NCBI GenBank assembly: GCA_035048495.1
Contig: JASUTR010000244.1
Coordinates: 62,001 to 126,000 of the forward strand
From: Euptelea pleiosperma
Lineage: Eukaryota; Streptophyta; Magnoliopsida; Ranunculales; Eupteleaceae
DNA length: 64,000 bases
Reading direction: 5' to 3'
Positions 41,298-54,729 of the stretch are shown here, piece after piece. A program made the position numbers and the translations under genes. The notes beneath the pieces are model-generated. The model did not search any database. It saw nothing but the letters and a program-made list of their open reading frames with translations, and was not told the origin of the DNA. Within the stretch, counting starts at the first letter, position 1; every line of letters starts with the position of its first letter.

Positions 41298-41427
41298 CGA
41301 AGCAAGTTGGCTCCATCCGTGCGTCAATGTGTTTAATTGGACTCAGTTTGTGTGTTACATTCCGAACCCTATAACTTGTGACTTTTTCGCAACCGGACCT
41401 CGTAATTGGAACAAGATTCGGGACAGT
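41298..41427 (+). repeat. 130-bp shortened monomer, copy 3 (chimeric)
   Basis: Same deletion, but the left third is type b (AAGTTGGCTCC) and the rest is the usual k-like part, with the private GAACCCTATAAC. It is a crossover product at the border of the 1,721-bp expansion. Confidence 0.9.
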
Positions 41428-43021
41428 CGAAACAAGTTAGCTCCATCCGTGCGTCAACGTCTCAAATTGGACTCAGTTTGTGTGTTACATTCAGAAGCCA
41501 ATAAGTTGTGACTTTTTCGCAATCGGACCTCGTAATTGGACTCAAACTCTTCCATTACTATTGTTTCAACACATTTGAAGTGTTGGAACAAGATTCGGGG
41601 CAGTCGAAACAAGTTAGCTCAATCCGGGCGTCAATTTGTTTAATTGGACTCAGTTTGTGTGTTACATTCTAAAGCCTATAACTTGTGACTTTTTCGCAAC
41701 CGGACATCGTAATTAGACTCGAATTCTTCCATTACTATTGTTTCAACATATTTGAAGTGTTGGAACAAGATTCGGGGCAGTCGAAGCAAGTTAGCTCCAT
41801 CCGTGCGTCAATGTGTTTAATTGGACTCAGTTTGTGTGTTACATTCCGAAGCCTATAACTTGTGACTTTTTCGCAACCGGACCTCATAATTGGACTCAAA
41901 CTCTTCCATTACTATTGTTTTAAGACAACTGAATGTTGGAAGAAGATTCGGGACAGTCGAAACATGTTAGCTCCATTCGTGCGTCAACGTCTCAAATTGG
42001 ATTCAGTTTTTGTTTTACATTCCGAAGCCTATACTTTGTGACTTTTTCGCAACCGGACCTCGTAATTGGACTCAAACTCATCCATTACTATTGTTTCAAC
42101 ACATTTGAAGTGTTGGAACAAGATTCGTGACAGTCGAAACAAGTTAGGCCCATCCGTGCGTCAACGTCTCAAAATGGACTCAGTTTGTGTGTTACATTCC
42201 GAAGCCTATAAATTGTGACTTTGTCGCAACTGGACCTCATAATTTTACTCAAACTCTTTCATTACTATTGTTTCAAAACATTTGAAGTGTTGGAACAAGA
42301 TTCGAGACAGTCGAAACAAATTAGCTCCATCCGTGCGTCAACGTCACAAATTGGACTCAGTTTGTGAGTTACATTCCGAAGCCTATAAGTTGTGACTTTT
42401 TCGCAACTGGACCTCGTAATTGGACTCAAACTCTTCCATTACTATTGTTTCAACACATTTAAAGTGTTGGAACAAGATTCGGGACAGTCGAAACAAGTTA
42501 GCTCCATCCGTGCGTCAACGTCTCAAATTGGACTCAGTTTGTGAGTTACATTCCGAAGCCTATAACTTGTGACTTTTTCGCAACCGGACCTCGTAATTGG
42601 ACTCAAACTCTTCCATTACTATTGTTTCAACACATTTAAAGTGTTGGAACAAGATTCGGGACAGTCGAAACAAGTTAGCTCCATCCGTGCGTCAACGTCT
42701 CAAATTGGACTCAGTTTGTGTGTTACATTCAGAAGCCAATATAAGTTGTGACTTTTTCGCAATCGGACCTCGTAATTGGACTCAAACTCTTCCATTACTA
42801 TTGTTTCAACACATTTGAAGTGTTGGAACAAGATTCGGGGCAGTCGAAACAAGTTAGCTCAATCCGGGCGTCAATTTGTTTAATTGGACTCAGTTTGTGT
42901 GTTACATTCTGAAGCCTATAACTTGTGACTTTTTCGCAACCGGACATCGTAATTAGACTCGAATTCTTCCATTACTATTGTTTCAACATATTTGAAGTGT
43001 TGGAACAAGATTCGGGGCAGT

Positions 43022-43151
43022 CGAAGCAAGTTAGCTCCATCCGTGCGTCAATGTGTTTAATTGGACTCAGTTTGTGTGTTACATTCCGAAGCCTATAACT
43101 TGTGACTTTTTCGCAACCGGACCTCGTAATTGGAACAAGATTCGGGACAGT
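43022..43151 (+). repeat. 130-bp shortened monomer, copy 4
   Basis: Same deletion and same non-chimeric left part as copies 1 and 2, inside the local expansion, 1,724 bp after copy 3. Confidence 0.92.
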
Positions 43152-44034
43152 CGAAACAAGTTAGCTCCATCCGTGCGTCAACGTCTCAAATTGGACTCAG
43201 TTTGTGTGTTACATTCAGAAGCCAATAAGTTGTGACTTTTTCGCAATCGGACCTCGTAATTGGACTCAAACTCTTCCATTACTATTGTTTTAACACATTT
43301 GAAGTGTTGGAACAAGATTCGGGGCAGTCGAAACAAGTTAGCTCAATCCGGGCGTCAATTTGTTTAATTGGACTCAGTTTGTGTGTTACATTCTGAAGCC
43401 TATAACTTGTGACTTTTTCGCAACCGGACATCGTAATTAGACTCGAATTCTTCCATTACTATTGTTTCAACATATTTGAAGTGTTGGAAAAAGATTCGGG
43501 GCAGTCGAAGCAAGTTAGCTCCATCCGTTCGTCAATGTGTTTAATTGGACTCAGTTTGTGTGTTACATTCCGAAGCCTATAACTTGTGACTTTTTCGCAA
43601 CCGGACCTCATAATTGGACTCAAACTCTTCCATTACTATTGTTTTAACACAATTGAATGTTGGAAGAAGATTCGGGACAGTCGAAACATGTTAGCTCCAT
43701 CCGTGCGTCAACGTCTCAAATTGGACTCAGTTTGTGTGTTACATTCAGAAGCCTATAACTTGTGACTTTTTCGCAACCGGACCTCATAATTGGACTCAAA
43801 CTCTTCCATTACTATGTTTCAACACATTTGAAGTGTTGAAACAAGATTCGGGACAGTCGAAACATGTTAGCTCCATCCGTGCGTCAACGCCTCAAATTGG
43901 ACTCAGTTTGTGTGTTACAGTCAGAAGCTTATAAGTTGTGACTTTTTCGCAACCGCACCTCGTAATTGGACTCATACTTTTCCATTACTATTGTTTCAAC
44001 ACATTTGAAGTGTTGGAACAAGATTAAGAGCAGT

Positions 44035-44164
44035 CGAAGCAAGTTGGCTCCATCCGTGCGTCAATGTGTTTAATTGGACTCAGTTTGTGTGTTACATTCC
44101 GAACCCTATAACTTGTGACTTTTTCGCAACCGGACCTCGTAATTGGAACAAGATTCGGGACAGT
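44035..44164 (+). repeat. 130-bp shortened monomer, copy 5 (chimeric)
   Basis: Carries the same b-type left third and GAACCC change as copy 3, 2,737 bp later, so it descends from the same crossover. Confidence 0.9.
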
Positions 44165-46637
44165 CGAAACAAGTTAGCTCCATCCGTGCGTCAACGTCTC
44201 AAATTGGACTCAGTTTGTGTGTTACATTCAGAAGCCAATAAGTTGTGACTTTTTCGCAATCGGACCTCGTAATTGGACTCAAACTCTTCCATTACTATTG
44301 TTTCAACACATTTGAAGTGTTGGAACAAGATTCGGGGCAGTCGAAACAAGTTAGCTCAATCCGGGTGTCAATTTGTTTAATTGGACTCAGTTTGTGTGTT
44401 ACATTCTGAAGCCTATAACTTGTGACTTTTTCGCAACCGGACATCGTAATTAGACTCGAATTCTTCCATTACTATTGTTTCAACATATTTGAAGTGTTGG
44501 AACAAGATTCGGGGCAGTCGAAGCAAGTTAGCTCCATCCGTGCGTCAATGTGTTTAATTGGACTCAGTTTGTGTGTTACATTCCGAAGCCTATAACTTGT
44601 GACTTTTTCGCAACCGGACCTCATAATTGGACTCAAACTCTTCCATTACTATTGTTTTAAGACAATTGAATGTTGGAAGAAGATTCGGGACAGTCGAAAC
44701 ATGTTAGCTCCATTCGTGCGTCAACGTCTCAAATTGGATTCAGTTTTTGTTTTACATTCCGAAGCCTATACTTTGTGACTTTTTCGCAACCGGACCTCGT
44801 AATTGGACTCAAACTCTTCCATTACTATTGTTTCAACACATTTGAAGTGTTGGAACAAGATTCGTGACAGTCGAAACAAGTTAGGCCCATCCGTGCGTCA
44901 ACGTCTCAAAATGGACTCAGTTTGTGTGTTACATTCCGAAGCCTATAAATTGTGACTTTGTCGCAACTGGACCTCATAATTTTACTCAAACTCTTTCATT
45001 ACTATTGTTTCAAAACATTTGAAGTGTTGGAACAAGATTCGAGACAGTCGAAACAAATTAGCTCCATCCGTGCGTCAACGTCACAAATTGGACTCAGTTT
45101 GTGAGTTACATTCCGAAGCCTATAAGTTGTGACTTTTTCGCAACTGGACCTCGTAATTGGACTCAAACTCTTCCATTACTATTGTTTCAACACATTTAAA
45201 GTGTTGGAACAAGATTCGGGACAGTCGAAACAAGTTAGCTCCATCCGTGCGTCAACGTCTCAAATTGGACTCAGTTTGTGAGTTACATTCCGAAGCCTAT
45301 AACTTGTGACTTTTTCGCAACCGGACCTCGTAATTGGACTCAAACTCTTCCATTACTATTGTTTCAACACATTTAAAGTGTTGGAACAAGATTCGGGACA
45401 GTCGAAACAAGTTAGCTCCATCCGTGCGTCAACGTCTCAAATTGGACTCAGTTTGTGTGTTACATTCAGAAGCCTATAACTTGTGACTTTTTCGCAACCG
45501 GACCTCATAATTGGACTCAAACTCTTCCATTACTATGTTTCAACACATTTGAAGTGTTGAAACAAGATTCGGGACAGTCGAAACATGTTAGCTCCATCCG
45601 TGCGTCAACGCCTCAAATTGGACTCAGTTTGTGTGTTACATTCAGAAGCTTATAAGTTGTGACTTTTTCGCAACCGGACCTCGTAATTGGACTCATACTT
45701 TTCCATTACTATTGTTTCAACACATTTGAAGTGTTGGAACAAGATTAAGAGCAGTCGAAGCAAGTTGGCTCCATCCGTGCGTCAATGTCATTAATTGCAC
45801 TAAGTTTGTGTGTTACATTCAGAAGCCTATAACTTGTAACTTTTTCGCAATCGGACCTCGTAATTGGACACAAACTCTTCCATTACTATTGGTTCAAAAC
45901 ATTTGAAGTGTTGGAACAAGATTCGGGACAGTCGAAATCAGTTAGCTCCATCCGTGCGTCAACGTCTCAAATTGAACTCAGTTTGTGTGTTACATTCCGA
46001 AGCCTATAACTTGTGACTTTTTCACAACCGGACCTCGTAATTGGACTCAAACTCTTCCATTATTATTTTTTCAACACATTTGAAGTATTAGAAGAAGATT
46101 CGGGACAGGCGGAACAAGTGTGCTCTATTCGTTAGTCAATGTTTCTAACTGGAATCAGTTTTTGTTTTTCATTCGTAAGCCTATAATTATTGACTTTTTC
46201 GCAATCAGACCACGTAATTGGACTCAAACTACTCAATTACTATTGTTTCAACAGATTTGAAGTGTTGGAACAAGATTCGGACAGTCGAAACAAGTTAGGT
46301 CCATCCGTTCGTCAACGTCTCAAATTGGACACGGTTTGTGTTACATTCCGAAGTATATAACTTGTGACTTTTTTGCAACCGGACCTTATAATTAGACTCA
46401 AACTCTTCAATTACTATTGTTTCAACAGATTTGAAGTGTTGGAACAATATTTGGGACAGTCGAAAAAAGTTAGCTCCATCTGTGCGTCAACGTATCAAAT
46501 TGGACTCAGTTTGTGTGCTACATTCTGAAGCCTATAATTTATGACTTTTTCGCAACCGGACCTCGTAATTAAACTCGAATTCTTCCATTACTATTGTTTC
46601 AACACATTTGAAGTTTTGGAGCAAGATTCGGGGCAGT

Positions 46638-46814
46638 CGAAACAAGTTAGCTCCATCCGTGCGTCAATGTGTTTAATTGGACTAAGTTTGTGTGTTACAA
46701 TCAGAAGCCTATAACTTGTAACTTTTTCGCAATCGGACCTCGTAATTGGACACAAACTCTTCCATTACTATTGTTTCAACACATTTAAAGTTTTGGAACA
46801 AGATTCGGGACAGT
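46638..46814 (+). repeat. Monomer present here and missing at 30,906
   Basis: One whole monomer (CAATGTGTTTAATTGGACTAAG, TTACAATCAG, TTTAAAGTTTTGG) sits between two monomers that are adjacent at 30,906 in the other mega-unit. It raises the offset from 15,732 to 15,909 bp, exactly 177. The same monomer is present at about 57,205 and 60,031, so loss from the 30 kb copy is the simpler reading. Confidence 0.85.
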
Positions 46815-49800
46815 CGAAACAAGTTAGCTCCATCCGTGCGTCAACGTCTCAAATTGGACTCAGTTTGTGTGTTATATTCAGAAGCCTGTAACTTGTGACT
46901 TTTTCGCAACCGGACCTCGTAATTGGACTCAAACTCTTCCATTACTATTGTTTCAACACATTTGAAGTGTTGGAACAAGATTCGGGGCAGTCGAAACAAG
47001 TTAGCTCCATCCAGGCGTCAATTTCTTTAATTGGACTCAGTTTGTGTGTTACATTCCGAAGCCTATAACTTGTAACTTTTTCGTAATCGGACCTTGTAAT
47101 TGGACACAAACTCTTCCATTACTATTGGTTTAACATATTTGAAGTGTTGAAACAAGATTCGGGACAGTCGAAACATGATAGCTCCATCCGTGCGTCAACG
47201 TCTCAAATTGGACTCAGTTTGTGTGTTACATTCAGAAGCCTAGAAGTTGTGACTTTTTCGCAATCGGACCTCGTAATTGGACTCAAACTCTTCCATTACT
47301 ATTGGTTCAACACATTTGAAGTGTTGGAACAAGATTAGGGTCAGTCGAAACAAGTTGGCTCCATCCGTGCGTCAATGTCATTAATTGGACTCAGTTTGTG
47401 ATTTACATTCTGAAGCCTATAACTTGTGACTTTTTTGCAACCGGACCTCATAATTGGACTCAAACTCTTCCATTACTATTGTTTCAACACATTTGAAGTG
47501 TTGAAACAAGATTCGGGACAGTCGAAACATGTTAACTCCATCCGTGCGTCGACGTCTCAAATTGGACTCAGTTTGTGTGTTACATTCCGAAGCCTATAAC
47601 TTGTGACTTTTTCGCAACCGGACCACGTAATTGGACTCAAACTCTTCCATTACTATTGTTTCAACACATTTGAAGTGTTGGAACAAGATTCGGGACAGTC
47701 GAAACAAGTTAGCTCCATCCGTGCGTCAACGCCTCAAATTGGACTCAGTTTGTGTGTTACATTCAGAAGCCAATAAGTTGTGACTTTTTCGCAATCGGAC
47801 CTCGTAATTGGACTCATACTCTTCCATTACTATTGTTTCAACACATTTGAAGTGTTGGAACAAGATTAGGAGCAGTCGAAACAAGTTGGCTCCATCCGTG
47901 CGTCAATGTCATTAATTGGACTCAGTTTGTGTGTTACATTCAGAAGCCTATAACTTGTGACATTTTCGCAATCGGACCTCGTAATTGGACTCAAACTCTT
48001 CCATTACTATTGGTTCAACACATTTGAAGTGTTGGAAAAAGATTAGGGTCAGTCGAAACAAGTTAGCTCCATCCGTGCGTCAACGTCTCAAATTGGACTC
48101 AGTTTGTGTGTTACATTAAGAAGCCTATAACTTGTGACTTTTTCGCAACCGAACCTCGTAATTGGACTCAAACTCTTCCATTACTATTGTTTCAACACAT
48201 TTGAAGTGTTGGAACAAGATTAGGAGCAGTCGAAACAAGTTGGCTCCATCCGTGCGTCAATGTCATTAATTGGACTAAGTTTGTGTGTTACATTCAGAAG
48301 CCTATAACTTGTAACTTTTTCGCAATCGGACCTCGTAATTGGACACAAACTCTTCCATTACTATTGGTTCAACATATTTGAAGTGTTGAAACAAGATTCG
48401 GGACAGTCGAAACATGTTAGCTCCATCCGTGGGTCAACGTCTCAAATTGGACTCAGTTTGTGTGTTACATTCAGAAGCCTAGAAGTTGTGACTTTTTCGC
48501 AACCGGACCTCGTAATTGGACTCAAACTCTTCCATTACTATTGTTTCAACATATTTGAAGTGTCAGAACAAGATTCGTGACAGTCGAAACAAGTTAGGTC
48601 CATCCGTGCGTCAACGTCTCAAAATAGACTCAGTTTGTGTGTTACATTCCGAAGCCTATAAATTGTGACTTTGTCGCAACCGGACCTCATAATTTTACTC
48701 AAACTCTTCCATTACTATTGTCTCAAAACATTTGCAGTGTTGGAACAAGATTCGGGACAGTCGAAATAAGTTAGCTCCATCCATGCGTCAACGTCTCAAA
48801 TTGGACTCAGTTTGTGTGTTACATTCCGAAGCCTATAACTTGTGACTTTTTCGCAACCGGACCTCGTAATTGGACTCAAACTCTTCCATTATTATTTTCT
48901 CAACACATTTGAAGTATTAGAAGAAGATTCGGGACAGGCGGAACAAGTTTGCTCTATTCGTTCGTCAATATTTATAATTGGAATCAGTTTTTGTTTTTCA
49001 TTCGTAAGCCTATAATTATTGACTTTTTCGCAATCGGACCACGTAATTGGACTCAAACTCCTCCATTACTATTGTTTCAACAGATTTGAAGTGTTGGAAA
49101 AAGATTCGGACAGTCGAAACAAGTTAGCTCCATCCGTTCGTCAACGTCTCAAATTGGACACAGTTTGTGTTCCATTCCGAAGTATATAACTTGTGACTTT
49201 TTCGCAACCGGACCTTATAATTAGACTCAAACTCTTCCATTACTATTGTTTCTACAGATTTGAAGTGTTGGAACAATATTTGGGACAGTCGAAACAAGTT
49301 AGCTCCATCCGTGCGTCAACGTCTCAAATTGGACTCGGTTTGTGTGTTACATTCTGAAGCCTATAATTTATGACTTTTTCGCAACCGGACCTCGTAATTA
49401 AACTCGAATTCTTCCATTACTATTGTTTCAACACATTTGCAGTGTTGGAACAAGATTCGGGGCAGTCGAAACAAGTTAGCTCCATCCGTGCGTCAATGTG
49501 TTTAATTGGACTCAGTTTGTGTGTTACATTCCGAAGCCTATAACTTGTGACTTTTTCACAACCGGACCTCATAATTGGACTCAAACTCTTCCATTACTAT
49601 TGTTTCAACACATTTGAATGTTGGAACAAGATTCGGGATAGTCGAAACATGTTAGCTCCATTCGTGCGTCAACGTCTCAAATTGGATTCAGTTTGTGTGT
49701 TACATTCCGAAGCCTATAACTTGTGACTTTTTCGCAACCGGACCTCGTAATTGGACTCAAACTCTTCCATTACTATTTTTTCAACACATTTAAAGTGTTC

Positions 49801-52346
49801 GAACAAGATTCGGGACAGTCGAAACAAGTTAGCTCCATCCGTGCGTCAACGTCTCAAATTGGACTCAGTTTGTGTGTTACATTAAGAAGCCTATAACTTG
49901 TGACTTTTTCGCAACCGAACCTCGTAATTGGACTCAAACTCTTCCATTACTATTGTTTCAACACATTTGAAGTGTTGGAACAAGATTAGGAGCAGTCGAA
50001 ACAAGTTGGCTCCATCCGTGCGTCAATGTCATTAATTGGACTAAGTTTGTGTGTTACATTCAGAAGCCTATAACTTGTAACTTTTTCGCAATCGGACCTC
50101 GTAATTGGACACAAACTCTTCCATTACTATTGGTTCAACATATTTGAAGTGTTGAAACAAGATTCGGGACAGTCGAAACATGTTAGCTCCATCCGTGCGT
50201 CAACGTCTCAAATTGGACTCAGTTTGTGTGTTACATTCAGAAGCCTAGAAGTTGTGACTTTTTCGCAACCGGACCTCGTAATTGGACTCAAACTCTTCCA
50301 TTACTATTGTTTCAACATATTTGAAGTGTCAGAACAAGATTCGTGACAGTCGAAACAAGTTAGGTCCATCCGTGCGTCAACGTCTCAAAATAGACTCAGT
50401 TTGTGTGTTACATTCCGAAGCCTATAAATTGTGACTTTGTCGCAACCGGACCTCATAATTTTACTCAAACTCTTCCATTACTATTGTCTCAAAACATTTG
50501 CAGTGTTGGAACAAGATTCGGGACAGTCGAAATAAGTTAGCTCCATCCATGCGTCAACGTCTCAAATTGGACTCAGTTTGTGTGTTACATTCCGAAGCCT
50601 ATAACTTGTGACTTTTTCGCAACCGGACCTCGTAATTGGACTCAAACTCTTCCATTATTATTTTCTCAACACATTTGAAGTATTAGAAGAAGATTCGGGA
50701 CAGGCGGAACAAGTTTGCTCTATTCGTTCGTCAATATTTATAATTGGAATCAGTTTTTGTTTTTCATTCGTAAGCCTATAATTATTGACTTTTTCGCAAT
50801 CGGACCACGTAATTGGACTCAAACTCCTCCATTACTATTGTTTCAACAGATTTGAAGTGTTGGAAAAAGATTCGGACAGTCGAAACAAGTTAGCTCCATC
50901 CGTTCGTCAACGTCTCAAATTGGACACAGTTTGTGTTCCATTCCGAAGTATATAACTTGTGACTTTTTCGCAACCGGACCTTATAATTAGACTCAAACTC
51001 TTCCATTACTATTGTTTCTACAGATTTGAAGTGTTGGAACAATATTTGGGACAGTCGAAACAAGTTAGCTCCATCCGTGCGTCAACGTCTCAAATTGGAC
51101 TCGGTTTGTGTGTTACATTCTGAAGCCTATAATTTATGACTTTTTCGCAACCGGACCTCGTAATTAAACTCGAATTCTTCCATTACTATTGTTTCAACAC
51201 ATTTGCAGTGTTGGAACAAGATTCGGGGCAGTCGAAACAAGTTAGCTCCATCCGTGCGTCAATGTGTTTAATTGGACTCAGTTTGTGTGTTACATTCCGA
51301 AGCCTATAACTTGTGACTTTTTCACAACCGGACCTCATAATTGGACTCAAACTCTTCCATTACTATTGTTTCAACACATTTGAATGTTGGAACAAGATTC
51401 GGGATAGTCGAAACATGTTAGCTCCATTCGTGCGTCAACGTCTCAAATTGGATTCAGTTTGTGTGTTACATTCCGAAGCCTATAACTTGTGACTTTTTCG
51501 CAACCGGACCTCGTAATTGGACTCAAACTCTTCCATTACTATTTTTTCAACACATTTAAAGTGTTCGAACAAGATTCGGGACAGTCGAAACAAGTTAGCT
51601 CCATCCGTGCGTCAACGTCTCAAATTGGACTCAGTTTGTGTGTTACATTCAGAATCCTATAACTTGTGACTTTTTCGCAACCGGACCTCGTAATTGGACT
51701 CAAACTCTTACATTACTATTGTTTCAACACATTTGAAGTGTTGGAAGAAGATTCGGGGCAGTCGAAACAAGTTAGCTCCATCCGGGCGTCAATTTCTTTA
51801 ATTGGACTCAGTTTGTGTGTTACATTCTGAAGCGTATAACTTGTGACTTTTTCGCAACCGGACATCGTAATTAGACTCGAATTCATCAATTACTATTGTT
51901 TCAACATATTTGAAGTGTTGGAACAAGATTCGGGGCAGTCGAAGCAAGTTAGATCCATCCGTGCGTCAATGTGTTTAATTGGACTCAGTTTGTGTGTTAC
52001 ATTCTGAAGCCTATAACTTGTGACTTTTTCGCAACCGGACCTCATAATTGGACTCAAACTCTTCCATTACTATTGTTTCAACACATTTGAATGTTGGAAC
52101 AAGATTCGGGATAGTCGAAACATGTTAGCTCCATTCGTGCGTCAACGTCTCAAATTGGATTCAGTTTGTGTGTTACATTCCGAATCCTATAACTTGTGAC
52201 TTTTTCGCAACCGGACCTCATAATTGGACTCAAACTCTTCCATTACTATTTTTTCAACACATTTGAAGTGTTGAAACAAGATTCGGGACAGTCGAAACAT
52301 GTTAGCTCCATCCGTGCGTCAACGTCTCAAATTTGACTCAGTTTGT

Positions 52347-52347
<1 letters not shown>

Positions 52348-52377
<30 letters not shown>
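52348..52377 (+). repeat. Poly-T tract 4 (T30)
   Basis: Thirty T with the same flanks as tracts 2 and 3. The two-base shortage against tract 3 explains the change in offset from 15,025 to 15,023 bp. The last mega-unit (from 56,352) is truncated before it would reach a fifth tract. Confidence 0.93.
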
Positions 52378-52378
<1 letters not shown>

Positions 52379-54599
52379 GGATTTGTGACTTTTTCGCAAC
52401 CGGACCTCGTAATTGGACTCAAACTCTTCCATTATTATTTTTTCAACACATTTGAAGTATTAGAAGAAGATTCGGGACAGGCGGAACAAGTTTGCTCTAT
52501 TCGTTCGTCAATATTTCTAATTGGAATCAGTTTGTGTTTTTCATTCGTAAGCCTATAATTATTGACTTTTTCGCAATCGGACCACGTAATTGGACTCAAA
52601 CTCCTCCATTACTATTGTTTCAACAGATTTGAAGTGTTGGAACAAGATTCGGACAGTCGAAACAAGTTAGCTCCATCCGTTCGTCAACGTCTCAAATTGG
52701 ACACAGTTTGTGTTCCATTCCGAAGTATATAACTTGTGACTTTTTCGCAACCGGACCTTATAATTAGACTCAAACTCTTCCATTACTATTGTTTCAACAG
52801 ATTTGAAGTGTTGGAACAATATTTGGGACAGTCGAAACAAGTTAGCTCCATCCGTGCGTCAACGTCTCAAATTGGACTTAGTTTGTGTGTTACATTCTGA
52901 AGCCTATAATTTATGACTTTTTCGCAACCGGACCTCGTAATTAAACTCGAATTCTTCCATTACTATTGTTTCAACACATTTGCAGTGTTGGAACAAGATT
53001 CGGGGCAGTCGAAACAAGTTAGCTCCATCCGTGCGTCAATGTGTTTAATTGGACTCAGTTTGTGTGTTACATTCAGAAGCCTATAAGTTGTGACTTTTTC
53101 GCAACCGGACCTCGTAATTGGACTCATACTTTTCCATTACTATTGTTTCAACACATTTGAAGTGTTGGAACAAGATTAAGAGCAGTCGAAGCAAGTTGGC
53201 TCCATCCGTGCGTCAATGTCATTAATTGGACTAAGTTTTTGTGTTACATTCAGAAGCCTATAACTTGTAACTTTTTCGCAATCGGACCTCGTAATTGGAC
53301 ACAAACTCTTCCATTACTATTGGTTTAAAACATTTGAAGTGTTGGAACAAGATTCGGGACAGTCGAAATAAGTTAGCTCCATCCGTGCGTCAACGTCTCA
53401 AATTGGACTCAGTTTGTGTGTTACATTCCGAAGCCTATAACTTGTGACTTTTTCACAACCGGACCTCGTAATTGGACTCAAACTCTTCCATTATTGTTTT
53501 TTCAACACATTTGAAGTATTAGAAGAAGATTCGGGACAGGCGGAACAAGTGTGCTCTATTCGTTAGTCAATGTTTCTAACTGGAATCAGTTTTTGTTTTT
53601 CATTCGTAAGCCTATAATTATTGACTTTTTCGCAATCGGACCACGTAATTGGACTCAAACTCCTCAATTACTATTGTTTCAACAGATTTAAAGTGTTGGA
53701 ACAAGATTCGGACAGTCGAAACAAGTTAGGTCCATCCGTTCGTCAACGTCTCAAATTGGACACGGTTTGTGTTACATTCCGAAGTATATAACTTGTGACT
53801 TTTTTGCAACCGGACCTTATAATTAGACTCAAACTCTTCAATTACTATTGTTTCAACAGATTTGAAGGGTTGGAACAATATTTGGGACAGTCGAAAAAGG
53901 TTAGCTCCATCTGTGCGTCAACGTATCAAATTGGACTCAGTTTGTGTGCTACATTCTGAAGCCAATAATTTATGACTTTTTCGCAACCGGACCTCGTAAT
54001 TAAACTCGAATTCTTCCATTACTATTGTTTCAACACATTTGAAGTGTTGGAACAAGATTCGGGGCAGTCGAAACAAGTTAGCTCCATCCGTGCGTCAATG
54101 TGTTTAATTGGACTAAGTTTGTGTGTTACAATCAGAAGCCTATAACTTGTAACTTTTTCGCAATCGGACCTCGTAATTGGACACAAACTCTTCCATTACT
54201 ATTGTTTCAACACATTTAAAGTGTTGGAACAAGATTCGGGACAGTCGAAACAAGTTAGCTCCATCCGTGCATCAACGTCTCAAATTGGACTCAGTTTGTG
54301 TGTTATATTCAGAAGCCTATAACTTGTGACTTTTTCGCAACCGGACCTCGTAATTGGACTCAAACTCTTCCATTACTATTGTTTCAACAAATTTGAAGTG
54401 TTGGAACAAGATTCGGGGCAGTCGAAACAAGTTAGCTCAATCCGGGCGCCAATTTCTTTAATTGGACTCAGTTTGTGTGTTACATTCTGAAGCCTATAAC
54501 TTGTGACTTTTTCGCAACCGGACATCGTAATTAGACTCGAATTCTTCCATTACTATTGTTTCAACATATTTGAAGTGTTGGAACAAGATTCGGGGCAGT

Positions 54600-54729
54600 C
54601 GAAGCAAGTTAGCTCCATCCGTGCGTCAATGTGTTTAATTGGACTCAGTTTGTGTGTTACATTCCGAAGCCTATAACTTGTGACTTTTTCGCAACCGGAC
54701 CTCGTAATTGGAACAAGATTCGGGACAGT
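54600..54729 (+). repeat. 130-bp shortened monomer, copy 6
   Basis: Same deletion, 15,023 bp after copy 2, in the second mega-unit. The 2,826-bp tandem starts at 55,075, to its right, so this copy was not duplicated with it. Confidence 0.92.

Larger units (their letters stand above)
30055..41329 (+). repeat. Full 11.27-kb mega-unit
   Basis: The unit runs between two equivalent borders 11,274 bp apart. Its right half matches 24,230-30,055. The whole matches 45,787-56,352 in pieces: offset 15,732 up to about 30,906, 15,909 at 31,235-32,474, and 15,025 then 15,023 from about 35,000 to 41,329. The unit holds type D anchors at 30,350, 33,002, 35,652, 37,431 and 38,490, one poly-T tract and one 130-bp monomer. 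Unit length is about 64 monomers, far longer than the 14- and 15-monomer repeats to the left. Confidence 0.85.
41329..45787 (+). repeat. Local expansion of a 1,721-bp sub-unit
   Basis: The 1,721-bp block seen once at 28,334-30,055 and at 39,608-41,329 is repeated here: 41,329 to about 42,740, a shortened version from about 43,053 to 44,066, then a full 44,066-45,787. The block is nine full monomers plus one 130-bp monomer, less two 1-bp deletions. Offsets are 1,721 (39,608 to 41,329), 1,724 (to 43,053) and 2,737 (41,329 to 44,066). The change GAACCCTATAAC is shared only at about 41,366 and 44,103, which links those two copies. GCCAATATAAG at about 42,735 marks a junction. This block separates two mega-units and contains no type D. 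Confidence 0.78.
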
